NCBI RefSeq assembly: GCF_001183545.1
Contig: NZ_KQ236688.1
Span: forward strand, 3,856,395 to 3,920,394
DNA from: Cellvibrio sp. pealriver
Lineage (GTDB): Bacteria > Pseudomonadota > Gammaproteobacteria > Pseudomonadales > Cellvibrionaceae
Length of the DNA stretch: 64,000 bases
Direction: 5' to 3'
Positions 8,278 through 18,072 of this stretch are shown piece by piece. The translations under genes were made by a program, and so were the position numbers. Position 1 is the stretch's first letter. Each line of letters starts with the position of its first letter. The notes below the pieces were generated by a model that was not told where the DNA came from, did not search any database, and saw nothing but the letters and a program-made list of their open reading frames with translations.

Positions 8278-9136
8278 GAGCGGCTCCTGTGAGTGCGGCT
8301 TTAATGGATTCTGCCAGCGGTGTGGTGGCGCGGCCAATCAATTGGCTGAGCTGGTGTGAGTTATCAAACAATGTACCTTGCGCAGCGCTGGCATCGGAGG
8401 AGGCCAGTAATTCTGCAAGCCATTCGGGCAAGCCGGCATTTTGTAGGATTGTCCGGTATTCCGCTTCCGGTAAATTATTGTAGGGAATGTGCTTGCCTGT
8501 TTGCTGTGATAATTCCGCTGCGAATTCTGCCAGTGTATAAGCCTCATCACCGGCAAGTTCATACACTTTCCCGGCCTGGTTGTCGCGCACCAACACTTCT
8601 GCAGCTGCCGCAGCGTAATCGGCGCGTGCGGCGAGTGAAAGTTTTCCATCGCCTGCGCTGCCGAGCAGTAAATTAAATTGCAGTGCCGTGGGAATGCCCG
8701 CCGTGTAATTTTCGGTGTACCAACCATTGCGTAAGAACACAAAAGGAATGCCGGAGGCTTTGATCAACTGCTCGGTTTCTTTGTGTTCATGCGCGAGATC
8801 CATGATGGAATTTTCTGCATTGAGGATGCTGGTGTACGCGAGCAGTTTTACGCCGGCTTTTTTTGCAGCACTCACCACATTGCGATGTTGCTCCAGGCGT
8901 TTTCCCACTTCACTGCTGCTGATCAGCAAGAGCTTATCCACACCTTGCAGTGCAGTTTCCAGTGTGTCGGGTTGATCGTAGTCTGCGGTGCGTACCTGCA
9001 GCCCGCGCGCTTGCAGTTCACTCGCTTTGGCGGGGTTGCGCACCAGAGCAATAATCTGGTTGGCGGGGAGTTTCTGTAGCAATTGTTCTATAACTAACTG
9101 GCCAAGCTGGCCGGTGGCTCCGGTAATAGCAATCAT
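8264..9136 (-). CDS. qorB: NAD(P)H:quinone oxidoreductase, QorB-like
   Basis: 290 residues. It starts with the Rossmann motif ITGATGQLGQLVIEQLL and contains LLLISSSEVGKRLEQHRNVV and SILNAENS, typical of the NmrA/QorB (YtfG) branch of the atypical short-chain dehydrogenases. QorB reduces quinones with NADPH in the cytoplasm. It diverges from an HxlR-type regulator 122 bases away, the same layout as ytfG-ytfH in enterobacteria, so quinone- or electrophile-responsive control is likely. Confidence 0.85.
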   Translation of the reverse strand: MIAITGATGQLGQLVIEQLLQKLPANQIIALVRNPAKASELQARGLQVRTADYDQPDTLETALQGVDKLLLISSSEVGKRLEQHRNVVSAAKKAGVKLLAYTSILNAENSIMDLAHEHKETEQLIKASGIPFVFLRNGWYTENYTAGIPTALQFNLLLGSAGDGKLSLAARADYAAAAAEVLVRDNQAGKVYELAGDEAYTLAEFAAELSQQTGKHIPYNNLPEAEYRTILQNAGLPEWLAELLASSDASAAQGTLFDNSHQLSQLIGRATTPLAESIKAALTGAAHAAH

Positions 9137-9234
9137 AAAAACCTCGATATCTGGATGAGTCAGTGGCTATTGACACCTGAAAAGGTTGCCTGCGCGCAAG
9201 TTCAGGGGCAGAATAACAATCAAGCTAACTTTTA

Positions 9235-9259
9235 GTAAGTACGTACAAAAAGGTAAGTA
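9235..9259. promoter_or_regulatory. Candidate HxlR operator overlapping its own start
   Basis: GTAAGTA occurs at 9235-9241 and 9253-9259, 18 bases apart, and the first copy runs into a GTACGTAC palindrome (9239-9246). The second copy overlaps the start codon of the HxlR gene. A repeat in this position between divergent genes suggests autoregulation and qorB control; there is no direct proof. Confidence 0.4.
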
Positions 9260-9741
9260 TGAAAAAAATTCAATCGACGACTGATGTAGATGTTATTGAT
9301 TCGGGGGCAAGGGCAGGTGTAGAGGCAGGGGCAGGGTCTGCACCGAGGTATGCTTCCATCACCGAGGCGCTGGCGGCGGGCAATGTATTTGCCGACAAGT
9401 GCCCTTCGCGCCTGATCCTCAACCACATCACCAGCCGCTGGGGAGTATTGGTACTGGTCGCCTTGCTGGCGGGCACCCATCGCTTCAGCGAATTGCGCCG
9501 TAAGATCAATGGTGTCAGCGAACGGATGCTGGCGCAGACGCTGCAGGTGCTGGAGGGTGATGGTTTTGTCGATCGCCGTTCCTTGCCGGTGGTGCCGCCT
9601 CATGTGGAATACAGCCTCACGCCACTGGGAACAGAAGTGGCCGAACAAGTGCGCAGCCTGGTGGACTGGATTGAGCAAAATCTGGGGCGGATTAACCTGC
9701 CCGAGGATGAAACCCATGCTGCAAATGGCACCGAAGGTTAA
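9259..9741 (+). CDS. HxlR-family redox-type regulator
   Basis: 160 residues. The winged-helix HxlR domain covers about 45-145: CPSRLILNHITSRWGVLVLV, RFSELRRKINGVSERMLAQT, and the wing strands PPHVEYSLTPLG. C48 just before the first helix is the position used for thiol sensing in HypR, YodB and QorR-type members. The N-terminal 35 residues (Asp, Ala and Gly rich) look like a disordered extension. It diverges from qorB, which it probably represses until oxidised. Confidence 0.85.
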   Translation: MKKIQSTTDVDVIDSGARAGVEAGAGSAPRYASITEALAAGNVFADKCPSRLILNHITSRWGVLVLVALLAGTHRFSELRRKINGVSERMLAQTLQVLEGDGFVDRRSLPVVPPHVEYSLTPLGTEVAEQVRSLVDWIEQNLGRINLPEDETHAANGTEG

Positions 9742-9788
9742 TCGGCTGCTAGTATTTCTTCACGAATAAAAACCACGACGAGTTATTT

Positions 9789-12773
9789 ATGCTGAATTTC
9801 ACCGGCGTACCCGCCGAGCTACAGCCTGCAGCCCAGCGTTTTTGGGAGCAATTTACCAGCGCGATCCAGAATCAGGATTTACCCCAGCCACAGACGCTCT
9901 TGCCGGAATCGGTGAGCGAAGGCGTATTTTTTGCGCAGCTAACCCGCGCTTTTGTGGCGAGTGAATTTATCGCCAAAACCGCCGCCCAAAAACCGGCCCT
10001 GTTACTGGATTTAATTGAGTCAGGTGCCTTGTTCCGCGCGCAGACCGATGCCGACCTTGAGCAGTTTGCATCGGTAATCAATGCCGGAATCAACGATGCG
10101 GATGTGGATGCCCGTCTGCGCCGCGAGCGCAATAAAGCGATGATCCGGGTGATCTGGCGCGACCTGAATCGCCTTGCGGGGATGAGTGAGGTGACGGCAG
10201 AGCTATCGCGCTTTGCGGATACATCCATCCAGTTGGCCGCTGAATATCACTACCGCGCGCTGGAAAAAATCTACGGCACACCGATCGGGCGCGAATCCGG
10301 TTTGGCGCAGCCGTTTATGGTGCTGGGGATGGGGAAATTGGGCGCGGGGGAATTGAATATTTCGTCCGATATCGACCTGATTTTTACTTTCCCTGAAGGT
10401 GGTGAAACCAACCATGCATCGCGTGCGGTGAGTAATCAGGAATTCTTCGTCAAACTCGGCCAGCGGCTGATCAAAAGTCTGGATGCGATCACTGCCGATG
10501 GCTTTGTATTCCGCACCGATATGCGTTTGCGCCCGCACGGCGAAAGCGGCTCACTCGCCATGAGTTTTGCGGGCATGGAAGATTATTACCAGACGCAAGG
10601 CCGCGAATGGGAGCGCTACGCGATGATCAAAGCGCGCACGGTGGCGATGGCCGGCGGCGAGAATCAAAAGGCTGCGCGCAAAACCTTGCGCGAGATGCTG
10701 CAGCCGTTCACCTATCGCCAGTACATCGATTTCAGTGCAATTGAATCCCTGCGCGAGATGAAAGGCCTGATCGCGCGGCAAGTACAGCGCAAGGGGATGA
10801 ACCTGGATGTGAAACTGGGTGAGGGCGGCATCCGCGAGGTGGAATTTGTGGTGCAGGTCTTCCAGCTGATCCGCGGCGGGCGCGATGCCAACCTGCGCAA
10901 GCGCAAGGTGCCGGTGCTACTGCCGATTTTGGAGCAGGAAAACTACTTGCCGCCCGGAACCGGCGCAGCCTTGCTCGAAGCCTACATTTTTTTGCGAAAT
11001 ACCGAACACGCGATTCAGGGCTATCAGGACAAACAGACGCAAGCGCTGCCGGTTGATCCGCTCGGCCAACAGCGCTTGGCGTGGGTAATGGGGTTTGACA
11101 GTTGGGAGAATTTTTTCACTGTGCTGAGCGATTATCGCAAGCGAGTGAATGCCGAATTCAAAGCCGTGATTGCCGCGCCCGATGAAGAAGAGTCTATCGA
11201 CCAGCAATCCCTGACCTTCTGCTTGAGTTTATGGGAAGGCAGTTTGCAGGGCGAGGATGCCATCCATGTGCTGGAGGCGCGCGATGTGGATACAGCGCCG
11301 GCGCTGGTAAAAAACCTGGCCGATCTACGCAACAGTCGCTCGGTGTTGTCGATGCAAGCCAGCGGCCGCACCCGGCTGGATGCGTTTGTGCCGCGTTTAC
11401 TGCATATGTTATTTCAGGAGGCGGGTGCAGGTAAGTTACCACTAACTATCGCGGAAACCTTTGCCAGAATTGTACCTTTCATTGAGGCAGTCGCGCGCCG
11501 TACGGCTTATCTGGTGCTCTTGGTAGAGAACCCCACGGCGCTTCACCAGTTGGTTCGACTCTGTGCCGCCAGCCCGTTAATCGCCGACCAAATCACCCAA
11601 TATCCAGCCTTGCTGGATGAGTTGCTGACACCGGAAAGCCTCTACACCCCACCGGACAAATCCCGTCTGCGCGACGAATTGCGCCGCGATGTGTTGCGCC
11701 TGACTTGGGATGACCTTGAGGGGCACATGGAGGCGCTGCGCTATTTCCGCTCTGCTCATGCCTTACGTGTCGCCGCCAGCGAAGTGACTGGTGCCCTGCC
11801 GCTGATGAAGGTGAGCGATTACCTGACCTATATCGCCGAAGTGGTGCTGGAGCATGTGCTGCAGCTCAGCTGGGAGCATTTGGTCGAGCGCCACGGTCGC
11901 CCGCGGCGCGCCGATGGTAGTGTTGATCTTGCGCCGGAATTTGTGATTGTCGGCTATGGAAAATTGGGCGGGATCGAGCTGGGGCATGGCTCGGATCTGG
12001 ACTTGGTGTTTATCCACAATACCGATGCCAACCTCAGTACTGACGGCGAGCGCGCCATCGATAACCTGACGTTTTACACCCGTCTCGGGCAGCGGATTAT
12101 CCACATCCTCAATACCTACACACCCTCGGGCAAATTGTACGAGGTGGACATGCGCTTGCGCCCCTCCGGTAACTCGGGTTTGTTGGTGTCGTCGCTGGTG
12201 GCATTTGAAAAGTATCAGGCCAACGAGGCCTGGACCTGGGAGCACCAGGCGCTGGTACGCGCACGGGTAGTGGCGGGTGATGAGCAGCTCGGCGAGCAGT
12301 TTGATCAGGTGCGCCAGCGCATATTGAGTCGCCCGCGGGATCTGGAAAAGCTGCGCACAGATGTGAGCGATATGCGGCGCAAAATGCGCGAGCAGTTGGG
12401 CAGTGAGTCCAAAGCCAAAAACCAGCCGCAAAATGCCGCCAAAACACCGGCTTTATTTAATTTGAAACAGGATGCCGGTGGTATCGTGGATATTGAATTT
12501 ATGGTTCAATACGCGGCCTTGGCTTGGGCTGCACAAGCGCCCGAGGTCATCCGGTACACGGACAACATTCGCATACTCGGATCACTGGAAGAGGCAGGCT
12601 TACTCGATGCCGAATCCGTGGCCCACCTGATCGCGGCTTACAAAGCATACCGATCCACTGGCCATCGCCTCGCGCTACAGCGACAGGAGGCGGTGCTGGA
12701 AGGTGACAATCATTTCACTGAAGAGCGTGCACAGGTCACGGCGATTTGGGATCGCGTGATCGGTCACCCCTGA
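9789..12773 (+). CDS. glnE: Glutamine synthetase adenylyltransferase/deadenylase
   Basis: 994 residues, the expected length for the duplicated enzyme. It adds and removes AMP on glutamine synthetase according to PII and glutamine state. Two nucleotidyltransferase halves are visible: VLGMGKLGAGELNISSDIDL (about 180-200) for the deadenylase and VGYGKLGGIELGHGSDLDLV (about 720-740) for the adenylyltransferase, each followed by an RLRPxGxxG motif (DMRLRPHGESGSL and DMRLRPSGNSGLL). Both metal-binding DxD pairs are intact. ilvE follows 36 bases later. Confidence 0.95.
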   Translation: MLNFTGVPAELQPAAQRFWEQFTSAIQNQDLPQPQTLLPESVSEGVFFAQLTRAFVASEFIAKTAAQKPALLLDLIESGALFRAQTDADLEQFASVINAGINDADVDARLRRERNKAMIRVIWRDLNRLAGMSEVTAELSRFADTSIQLAAEYHYRALEKIYGTPIGRESGLAQPFMVLGMGKLGAGELNISSDIDLIFTFPEGGETNHASRAVSNQEFFVKLGQRLIKSLDAITADGFVFRTDMRLRPHGESGSLAMSFAGMEDYYQTQGREWERYAMIKARTVAMAGGENQKAARKTLREMLQPFTYRQYIDFSAIESLREMKGLIARQVQRKGMNLDVKLGEGGIREVEFVVQVFQLIRGGRDANLRKRKVPVLLPILEQENYLPPGTGAALLEAYIFLRNTEHAIQGYQDKQTQALPVDPLGQQRLAWVMGFDSWENFFTVLSDYRKRVNAEFKAVIAAPDEEESIDQQSLTFCLSLWEGSLQGEDAIHVLEARDVDTAPALVKNLADLRNSRSVLSMQASGRTRLDAFVPRLLHMLFQEAGAGKLPLTIAETFARIVPFIEAVARRTAYLVLLVENPTALHQLVRLCAASPLIADQITQYPALLDELLTPESLYTPPDKSRLRDELRRDVLRLTWDDLEGHMEALRYFRSAHALRVAASEVTGALPLMKVSDYLTYIAEVVLEHVLQLSWEHLVERHGRPRRADGSVDLAPEFVIVGYGKLGGIELGHGSDLDLVFIHNTDANLSTDGERAIDNLTFYTRLGQRIIHILNTYTPSGKLYEVDMRLRPSGNSGLLVSSLVAFEKYQANEAWTWEHQALVRARVVAGDEQLGEQFDQVRQRILSRPRDLEKLRTDVSDMRRKMREQLGSESKAKNQPQNAAKTPALFNLKQDAGGIVDIEFMVQYAALAWAAQAPEVIRYTDNIRILGSLEEAGLLDAESVAHLIAAYKAYRSTGHRLALQRQEAVLEGDNHFTEERAQVTAIWDRVIGHP

Positions 12774-12809
12774 TGACACAGACTTTTTGATAAAGAATTT
12801 GGAGTTGCT

Positions 12810-13739
12810 ATGTCTTTTGCCGACCGCGACGGCGTTATTTGGCTTGATGGTGAACTCATTCCCTGGCGCGATGCCAAGGTTCACGTGTTGACTCACACAC
12901 TGCACTACGGCATGGGCGTTTTTGAAGGCGTCCGCGCGTACAAAAGCGATAGTTTGGGTACCAGTATTTTCCGTCTGCAAGAACACACTGACCGCCTGTT
13001 CCGCTCTGCGCACATCATGCGCATGAAAATGCCTTACACCAAAGATGTTGTTAACGAAGCGCACAAAATGGTCGTGCGTGAAAATGGTTTGGCAGAAGCC
13101 TACTTGCGCCCGATGGCGTTTTACGGTTCCGAAGGCATGGGGCTGCGCGCTGACAATTTGAAAGTGCACATTATGGTTGCTGCGTGGCACTGGCCGTCAT
13201 ACATGTCGCCGGAAGCGCGCGATTTGGGTATCCGTATCCGCACCTCCAGCTATACTCGCCACCACGTGAATATTTCCATGTGCAAAGCGAAAGCGAATGG
13301 CCACTACATCAACTCATTGCTCGCGTTGCAAGAAGCGCTGGACAGTGGTTGTGAAGAGGCGTTGTTGCTGGATAACGAAGGTTATGTGGCAGAAGGCAGC
13401 GGCGAGAATTTCTTTTTGGTGCGCGATGGCATTATCTACACACCGGAATTGACCTCGTGCCTCGACGGCATCACCCGCAATACCATTTTCCATCTGGCGG
13501 CTGATTGCGGTTACACCATCAAAGAAAAACGCATCACCCGCGATGAAGTCTATGTGGCAGATGAGGCATTTTTCACCGGTACGGCGGCAGAAGTATTGCC
13601 GATCCGCGAATTGGACGGCCGCCAGATTGGCGAAGGCCGTCGCGGGCCAATTACCACTCGTTTGCAGGATTTGTATTTCAAATCCGTGCGCGGGGAGTTA
13701 CCTGAGCACACCAACTGGTTGGCGCCAGTTGCAAAATAA
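12810..13739 (+). CDS. ilvE: Branched-chain amino acid aminotransferase
   Basis: 309 residues, fold-type IV PLP enzyme. It catalyses reversible transamination between 2-oxoglutarate/glutamate and Leu, Ile and Val. Visible motifs are HTLHYGMGVFEGVRAY, the PLP lysine in KAKANGHYINS near residue 158, EALLLDNEGYVAEGSGEN and AFFTGTAAEVLPI. A strong terminator follows at 13749, so transcription probably ends here. Confidence 0.95.
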   Translation: MSFADRDGVIWLDGELIPWRDAKVHVLTHTLHYGMGVFEGVRAYKSDSLGTSIFRLQEHTDRLFRSAHIMRMKMPYTKDVVNEAHKMVVRENGLAEAYLRPMAFYGSEGMGLRADNLKVHIMVAAWHWPSYMSPEARDLGIRIRTSSYTRHHVNISMCKAKANGHYINSLLALQEALDSGCEEALLLDNEGYVAEGSGENFFLVRDGIIYTPELTSCLDGITRNTIFHLAADCGYTIKEKRITRDEVYVADEAFFTGTAAEVLPIRELDGRQIGEGRRGPITTRLQDLYFKSVRGELPEHTNWLAPVAK

Positions 13740-13748
13740 TCGCCACCT

Positions 13749-13780
13749 TAACGGAGCCGAATGGCTCCGTTATCATTTTT
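13749..13780 (+). terminator. Intrinsic terminator after ilvE
   Basis: A 10-bp perfect stem (TAACGGAGCC / GGCTCCGTTA) with a GAAT tetraloop, followed by TCATTTTT. It separates glnE-ilvE from the LPS core genes. Confidence 0.85.
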
Positions 13781-13800
13781 GCCCTCAGTAAATATTATTC

Positions 13801-14898
13801 GTGCCTATGATTGATATTGCATTCCCGACAGAGCTGAAAAAAATCCAAAACATTTTGGTGATTGGCCCTGCTTGGATTGGCGATATGATGATGGCGCACA
13901 CGCTGATCCAATTATTAAAACAGCGAAATCCCTCGGCACAAATCGATGTGTTGGCATCCGGTTGGACGCGGCAATTATTAATCCGTATGCCGCAAGTAAA
14001 TCATGTGATTGAGATGCCTATTGGTCACGGTAGTTTTGCATTCGCTGAGAGGCGTGCACTGGGCAAATCATTGATGTCGAACCAATACGACCAAGCGATT
14101 GTATTACCCAATTCGTTTAAGTCTGCTTTTATTCCTTTTTTTGCGGATATTCCTCTGCGCACAGGTTGGCGCGGTGAAATGCGTTATAGATTGCTAAACG
14201 ATATTCGCGTGTTAGATAAAAAGCGCTATCCATTAATGGTACAGCGCTATGCTGCGTTGGCTTTTCCAAAAGAAAATGCACCACTCAATGAGTTCCCTTA
14301 TCCGCGGTTAACGGTCGATCAATCCCAGCGCCCACAATTGTTAACAAAATTTGCATTGCAGCTGAATCGCCCGCTGTTAATAATTTGCCCCGGTGCTGAA
14401 TACGGCCCGGCCAAGCGTTGGCCTGAACATTATTTTGCCGAAGTGGCCGATGAAAAAATCCGCGCAGGCTGGCAGGTGTGGTTAATGGGCTCAGCCAAAG
14501 ACCGCGAAGTGACCGATGCTATTCGTCAATTGTTATTGGATGATGAGCGCGAGTATTGTTTTAATCTGGCGGGTAGCACTAATTTGGGTGAAGCGATTGA
14601 TTTGATGGATTGCGCCGACGCAGTGCTCAGTAATGATTCCGGTTTAATGCATATCGCTGCTGCACTGCAAAAGCCCTTGGCCGTTATTTACGGTTCGACT
14701 TCACCGGAGCACACGCCGCCGCTTGCAGAGCGTGTCTCCATCATCAGTAACAAAATCGAATGCGCGCCCTGTTTTGAGCGTGAATGTCCCAAGGTTCATC
14801 ACAAATGCTTGCGCGAATTAATGCCACAACAAGTGATTACTGCGTTGGATGAATTGACTGCACAAACCGCTGTGTTGCAAATGGATAGTAACGGATGA
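13801..14898 (+). CDS. waaF: ADP-heptose--LPS heptosyltransferase II
   Basis: 365 residues, GT9 family; adds the second L-glycero-D-manno-heptose to the LPS inner core at the inner membrane. Motifs are NILVIGPAWIGDMMMAHTL at the N-terminus, CPGAEYGPAKRWPEHYFAEV, and the donor site LSNDSGLMHIAAALQKP, followed by CAPCFERECPKVHHKCL as in other WaaF proteins. The start is GTG at 13801 or ATG at 13807; neither has a strong ribosome site. Its stop overlaps the next start by 4 bases (ATGA). Confidence 0.92.
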   Translation: MPMIDIAFPTELKKIQNILVIGPAWIGDMMMAHTLIQLLKQRNPSAQIDVLASGWTRQLLIRMPQVNHVIEMPIGHGSFAFAERRALGKSLMSNQYDQAIVLPNSFKSAFIPFFADIPLRTGWRGEMRYRLLNDIRVLDKKRYPLMVQRYAALAFPKENAPLNEFPYPRLTVDQSQRPQLLTKFALQLNRPLLIICPGAEYGPAKRWPEHYFAEVADEKIRAGWQVWLMGSAKDREVTDAIRQLLLDDEREYCFNLAGSTNLGEAIDLMDCADAVLSNDSGLMHIAAALQKPLAVIYGSTSPEHTPPLAERVSIISNKIECAPCFERECPKVHHKCLRELMPQQVITALDELTAQTAVLQMDSNG

Positions 14899-16868
14899 AA
14901 TTAGCGATTGTTATTTTTCGCTATTTTCCGTTTGGCGGTTTGCAGCGCGATATGTTGGCTATTGCGCAGGCAGCACAGGTTCGTGGACATACGGTCACTG
15001 TTTTTTGTGGCGATTGGCAAGGCGAAAAAATTCCCGGTATTGATGTTGTGGTTATTAAGTCATCCGGTTTTTTTAATGTCGCTGGCGTAAAACATTTTGT
15101 AAATAGATTTTTGCAGCAGTTTCCACGCAATGAATTTGATCTGCTGCTCGGCTTTAACAAAATGCCGGGTTTGGATGTGTATTTTGCAGGTGATAGCTGT
15201 TTTGCGCACAAGGCTTATGCTGAGCGTGGCGTACTGTATCGGTTAACTCCGCGCTCGCGTTTGTATCTCGCGTATGAGCGAGCCGTATTTGCCGCAGAAA
15301 GTGGCGTGCATGTTTTGTCATTGGTCGCAAGTGAGCAAAAACAATTTGTGCGTTGTTACGGAACACCTGCGGAGCGTTTTCATTTTCTCCCTCCGGGAAT
15401 TTCTGCGGCGCATATCGCCTGTGAAAACCCTAGCCATGCGCGCATGGCGCTGCTGCACGATTTAGGTCTCACACCCGATACTCGCATTATTTTATGTTTG
15501 GGCTCCGGTTTTAAAACCAAAGGTGTCGATATCAGTATTGCCGCATTTGCCGAGTTGCGCGCGTGCGCGTCCTATCCGGTGGCATTGGCAATTGTGGGTA
15601 GCGATGATCCTTATGATTATCGTAAACAGGCGCAGAGTCTGGGTGTCGCAGATCAGGTTTTTTTTCTCGGTGCGCGCAGTCCTGTAGGCGATTTATTACA
15701 TGCCGCAGATGTGCTCTTGCATCCGGCGCGTAAAGAGCTTGCGGGTAATGTCATTCTGGAGGCGATGCTGTGCGGTTGCCCGATTGTGGCATCTGCGCAT
15801 TGCGGTTATGCGCATTATGTCGCTCAGCAAGCCATGGGGGAGTTAATCCCGATGGGTGCCACGCCTGTTGCCATCGCAAATATGGTTGCTTCTGTTTTGA
15901 CAGTTGATAGTGCTGTGTGGCGTGAGCGCAGCGAAGTTTTTGCAAAGACTTCGGATGTGTTTTCGCGCGTGGATGTTGCATTGCAAATTTTGGAGCGCAT
16001 TGCAAATAACAATCTTATTGCCAACCGGCATCAGGTGTTATCGACAGCGAATCAACATGTGGTTTTGCTCGATGAGTTAGTCGATGCATGGCAAGATCAG
16101 GATGTGTTTTCAGTGATGGAGCATATGCGTGGCAAGGTCGCGCGGGAATTACCTGATCGCCAAACCATGCGCTTTGAAATAAATGGGCGAGGTTACTACC
16201 GCAAGTGGCATCGCGGTGTTGGCTGGAAAGAAATCATTAAAAATCTGCTGCAATTGCGCTGGCCAGTATTGGGTGCCACTAACGAATGGAATGCGCTCAC
16301 TAAATTGCGTGCATTGAATATCCCGAGTTTAATTCCGCTCGCCTATGGCGTGCGTGGTAAAAACCCTGCGAGGCAGCAATCTTTCATTGTCACCCGCGAG
16401 TTAGCTGATGTTATTCAGCTAGATCATTTCTTTGAGCAACATAATGTCAGCTTCAAGGCAAAACGTTGCATTCTCGCGCAAGTGGCGTACATGGTGCGCG
16501 AGCTTCATGCGGCGGGAATAAATCATCGCGATTTATATCTCTGTCATTTTATGTTGAAGACAGATTTTCTGGTGAACCAGAATGCCGAGCCAGATATTTA
16601 TTTGATTGATCTGCACCGCGCGCAGATGCGCATGCAAGTGCCGGAGCGCTGGCGGGTAAAAGATGTTGGCGGACTATTATTCTCAACGTTGAATTTGCAA
16701 TTTACCCACCGCGATTATCTGTATTTTTTGCAAATCTATTTTGCACAGGATCTGCGCAGTTTGTTAAAGGAACAAAAGTCTATGTTGGAAAAAATCACAG
16801 CGCGTGCGATCAAGATGTATCGCCGCGATTTTGGTCGCGCCCCGCACTATTTCGGGGTTAAAAAATAA
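14895..16868 (+). CDS. Fused LPS core glucosyltransferase (WaaG-like) and heptose kinase (WaaP-like)
   Basis: 657 residues in two parts. Residues 1 to about 370 are a GT4 glycosyltransferase of WaaG type: IFRYFPFGGLQRD, LLGFNKMPGLDVYFAGD, KGVDISIAAFAEL and the donor motif ELAGNVILEAMLCGCPIVAS. Residues about 400-650 are a WaaP/RfaP kinase: GRGYYRKWHRGVGWKEIIKN, REL, HAAGINHRDLYLCHFML (catalytic Asp) and YLIDLHRAQMR. In most gammaproteobacteria these are two adjacent genes; here one frame covers both with no internal stop. It would add glucose to heptose II and phosphorylate heptose I. It is coupled to waaF by an ATGA overlap and followed by waaL. Confidence 0.88.
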   Translation: MKLAIVIFRYFPFGGLQRDMLAIAQAAQVRGHTVTVFCGDWQGEKIPGIDVVVIKSSGFFNVAGVKHFVNRFLQQFPRNEFDLLLGFNKMPGLDVYFAGDSCFAHKAYAERGVLYRLTPRSRLYLAYERAVFAAESGVHVLSLVASEQKQFVRCYGTPAERFHFLPPGISAAHIACENPSHARMALLHDLGLTPDTRIILCLGSGFKTKGVDISIAAFAELRACASYPVALAIVGSDDPYDYRKQAQSLGVADQVFFLGARSPVGDLLHAADVLLHPARKELAGNVILEAMLCGCPIVASAHCGYAHYVAQQAMGELIPMGATPVAIANMVASVLTVDSAVWRERSEVFAKTSDVFSRVDVALQILERIANNNLIANRHQVLSTANQHVVLLDELVDAWQDQDVFSVMEHMRGKVARELPDRQTMRFEINGRGYYRKWHRGVGWKEIIKNLLQLRWPVLGATNEWNALTKLRALNIPSLIPLAYGVRGKNPARQQSFIVTRELADVIQLDHFFEQHNVSFKAKRCILAQVAYMVRELHAAGINHRDLYLCHFMLKTDFLVNQNAEPDIYLIDLHRAQMRMQVPERWRVKDVGGLLFSTLNLQFTHRDYLYFLQIYFAQDLRSLLKEQKSMLEKITARAIKMYRRDFGRAPHYFGVKK

Positions 16869-16869
16869 T

Positions 16870-18054
16870 ATGCCAATAGCACTCTTACAACGCGAATGGC
16901 GTGAAGCAAAAATAGCGGCTTGGTCATACGCCGGGTTATGGATATTTGTCAGTGCATTTTTATGGGCACCCTCGCGCGATGGATTGGAAGCGATATTCGC
17001 GCTCACATTGTTTATACCCATGTTGCTGATCTTGCCGTGGCGCAAACCGGAATTCCAGCAATATGGCGGCGCATTTACCAGTGTTGCACTTGCCTATGCA
17101 GGGTGGTGTTGCCTGACGAGTCTATGGGGCGATGACTCCGGCTTTTTTATCTTGCAATGGTGTGTGCTTGCATCATGGTTGGCGGGTTCAGCGTGGGTGT
17201 TGCAAAAAAAATCACTCGATTGGGATCAACTGTTGTATTGGTTTGTGTTGGTGGGGGCAGTCGCTGCGCTCATTAATATCGCCGTGTTTTATTGGAACCA
17301 CCCACTTGCGGCGCGCATGGAAGGTATTACCGCTGCGCGTGCGCCCACTCTGGTGGGGCAGGTGTTCGGTGTGGTTATCCTGCTGGGGATTTTATTGTCC
17401 TGGCGAACTGCTAGCGGCAAACGCGCTCTGGGATTGTCGCTTGCCTGCATTCCTGCACTGGCTGCGCTAGGCTTATCGCAGAGCAGGGGGCCATTGTTAT
17501 CTTTGGTTGTGGTGTTGGTGATAGGGCTATTTTGGTTGCGCCCCAAGCGGAAAATTTTGTTGGTACAGATAGCGGCTGCCCTGCTGGGAATAGTGGCGCT
17601 GTGTGTCATTTTTCCGGTAAACCAATTATTGCTGGAGCGTGGAGCATCTTTCCGCGATCAAATCTGGCTGGATGTCATCCGGCAAATGTGGGCCCAACCG
17701 GGTTTGTTTTTATCTGGAATTGGCATAAGCGAAGTGACTCAGATCCACACCAGCATCGGGGAATATCATCATGCCCATAATGCCTGGCTGGATATTTTAT
17801 ATCGCACCGGTGTGATTGGTCTGGGTTTGGCTCTGGTTCATCTGACATTGTTATTGTGGCAGGCTCGTCTTCATCCGTATTTGGCACCACTGACGCTGTG
17901 GCTTCTTTATGGTTGCGGTTGTTTGTTTGTGGATTCGCGTAGCCTGTTTTGGGAAATTGACGTGAAGTGGCTGCTGTACTGGGTTCCTGCTGCACTCTTG
18001 GCTGCAGGTTTGCAGCAGCTGAAAAATACGGATCGCCCAGAGGCGAAACAGTAA
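16870..18054 (+). CDS. waaL: O-antigen ligase family protein
   Basis: 394 residues from the ATG at 16870, 1 base after the preceding stop; longer upstream starts would lie inside the kinase part. About ten to twelve hydrophobic segments are present, with a large loop holding RGASFRDQIWLDVIRQMWAQ and HHAHNAWLDILYRTGVIGLG, the Wzy_C/WaaL signature with its conserved H-x-H-N. It would transfer polymer or sugar from undecaprenyl diphosphate to the lipid A core on the periplasmic face. WaaL and Wzy are hard to tell apart by sequence; the context favours WaaL. Confidence 0.8.
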   Translation: MPIALLQREWREAKIAAWSYAGLWIFVSAFLWAPSRDGLEAIFALTLFIPMLLILPWRKPEFQQYGGAFTSVALAYAGWCCLTSLWGDDSGFFILQWCVLASWLAGSAWVLQKKSLDWDQLLYWFVLVGAVAALINIAVFYWNHPLAARMEGITAARAPTLVGQVFGVVILLGILLSWRTASGKRALGLSLACIPALAALGLSQSRGPLLSLVVVLVIGLFWLRPKRKILLVQIAAALLGIVALCVIFPVNQLLLERGASFRDQIWLDVIRQMWAQPGLFLSGIGISEVTQIHTSIGEYHHAHNAWLDILYRTGVIGLGLALVHLTLLLWQARLHPYLAPLTLWLLYGCGCLFVDSRSLFWEIDVKWLLYWVPAALLAAGLQQLKNTDRPEAKQ

Positions 18055-18072
18055 ATTGGTTGTGGAAATATT

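Noticed and set aside
11763..12431. 222-residue minus-strand frame opposite glnE
   Set aside because: Shadow of the glnE adenylyltransferase half; no start signal or family motif.
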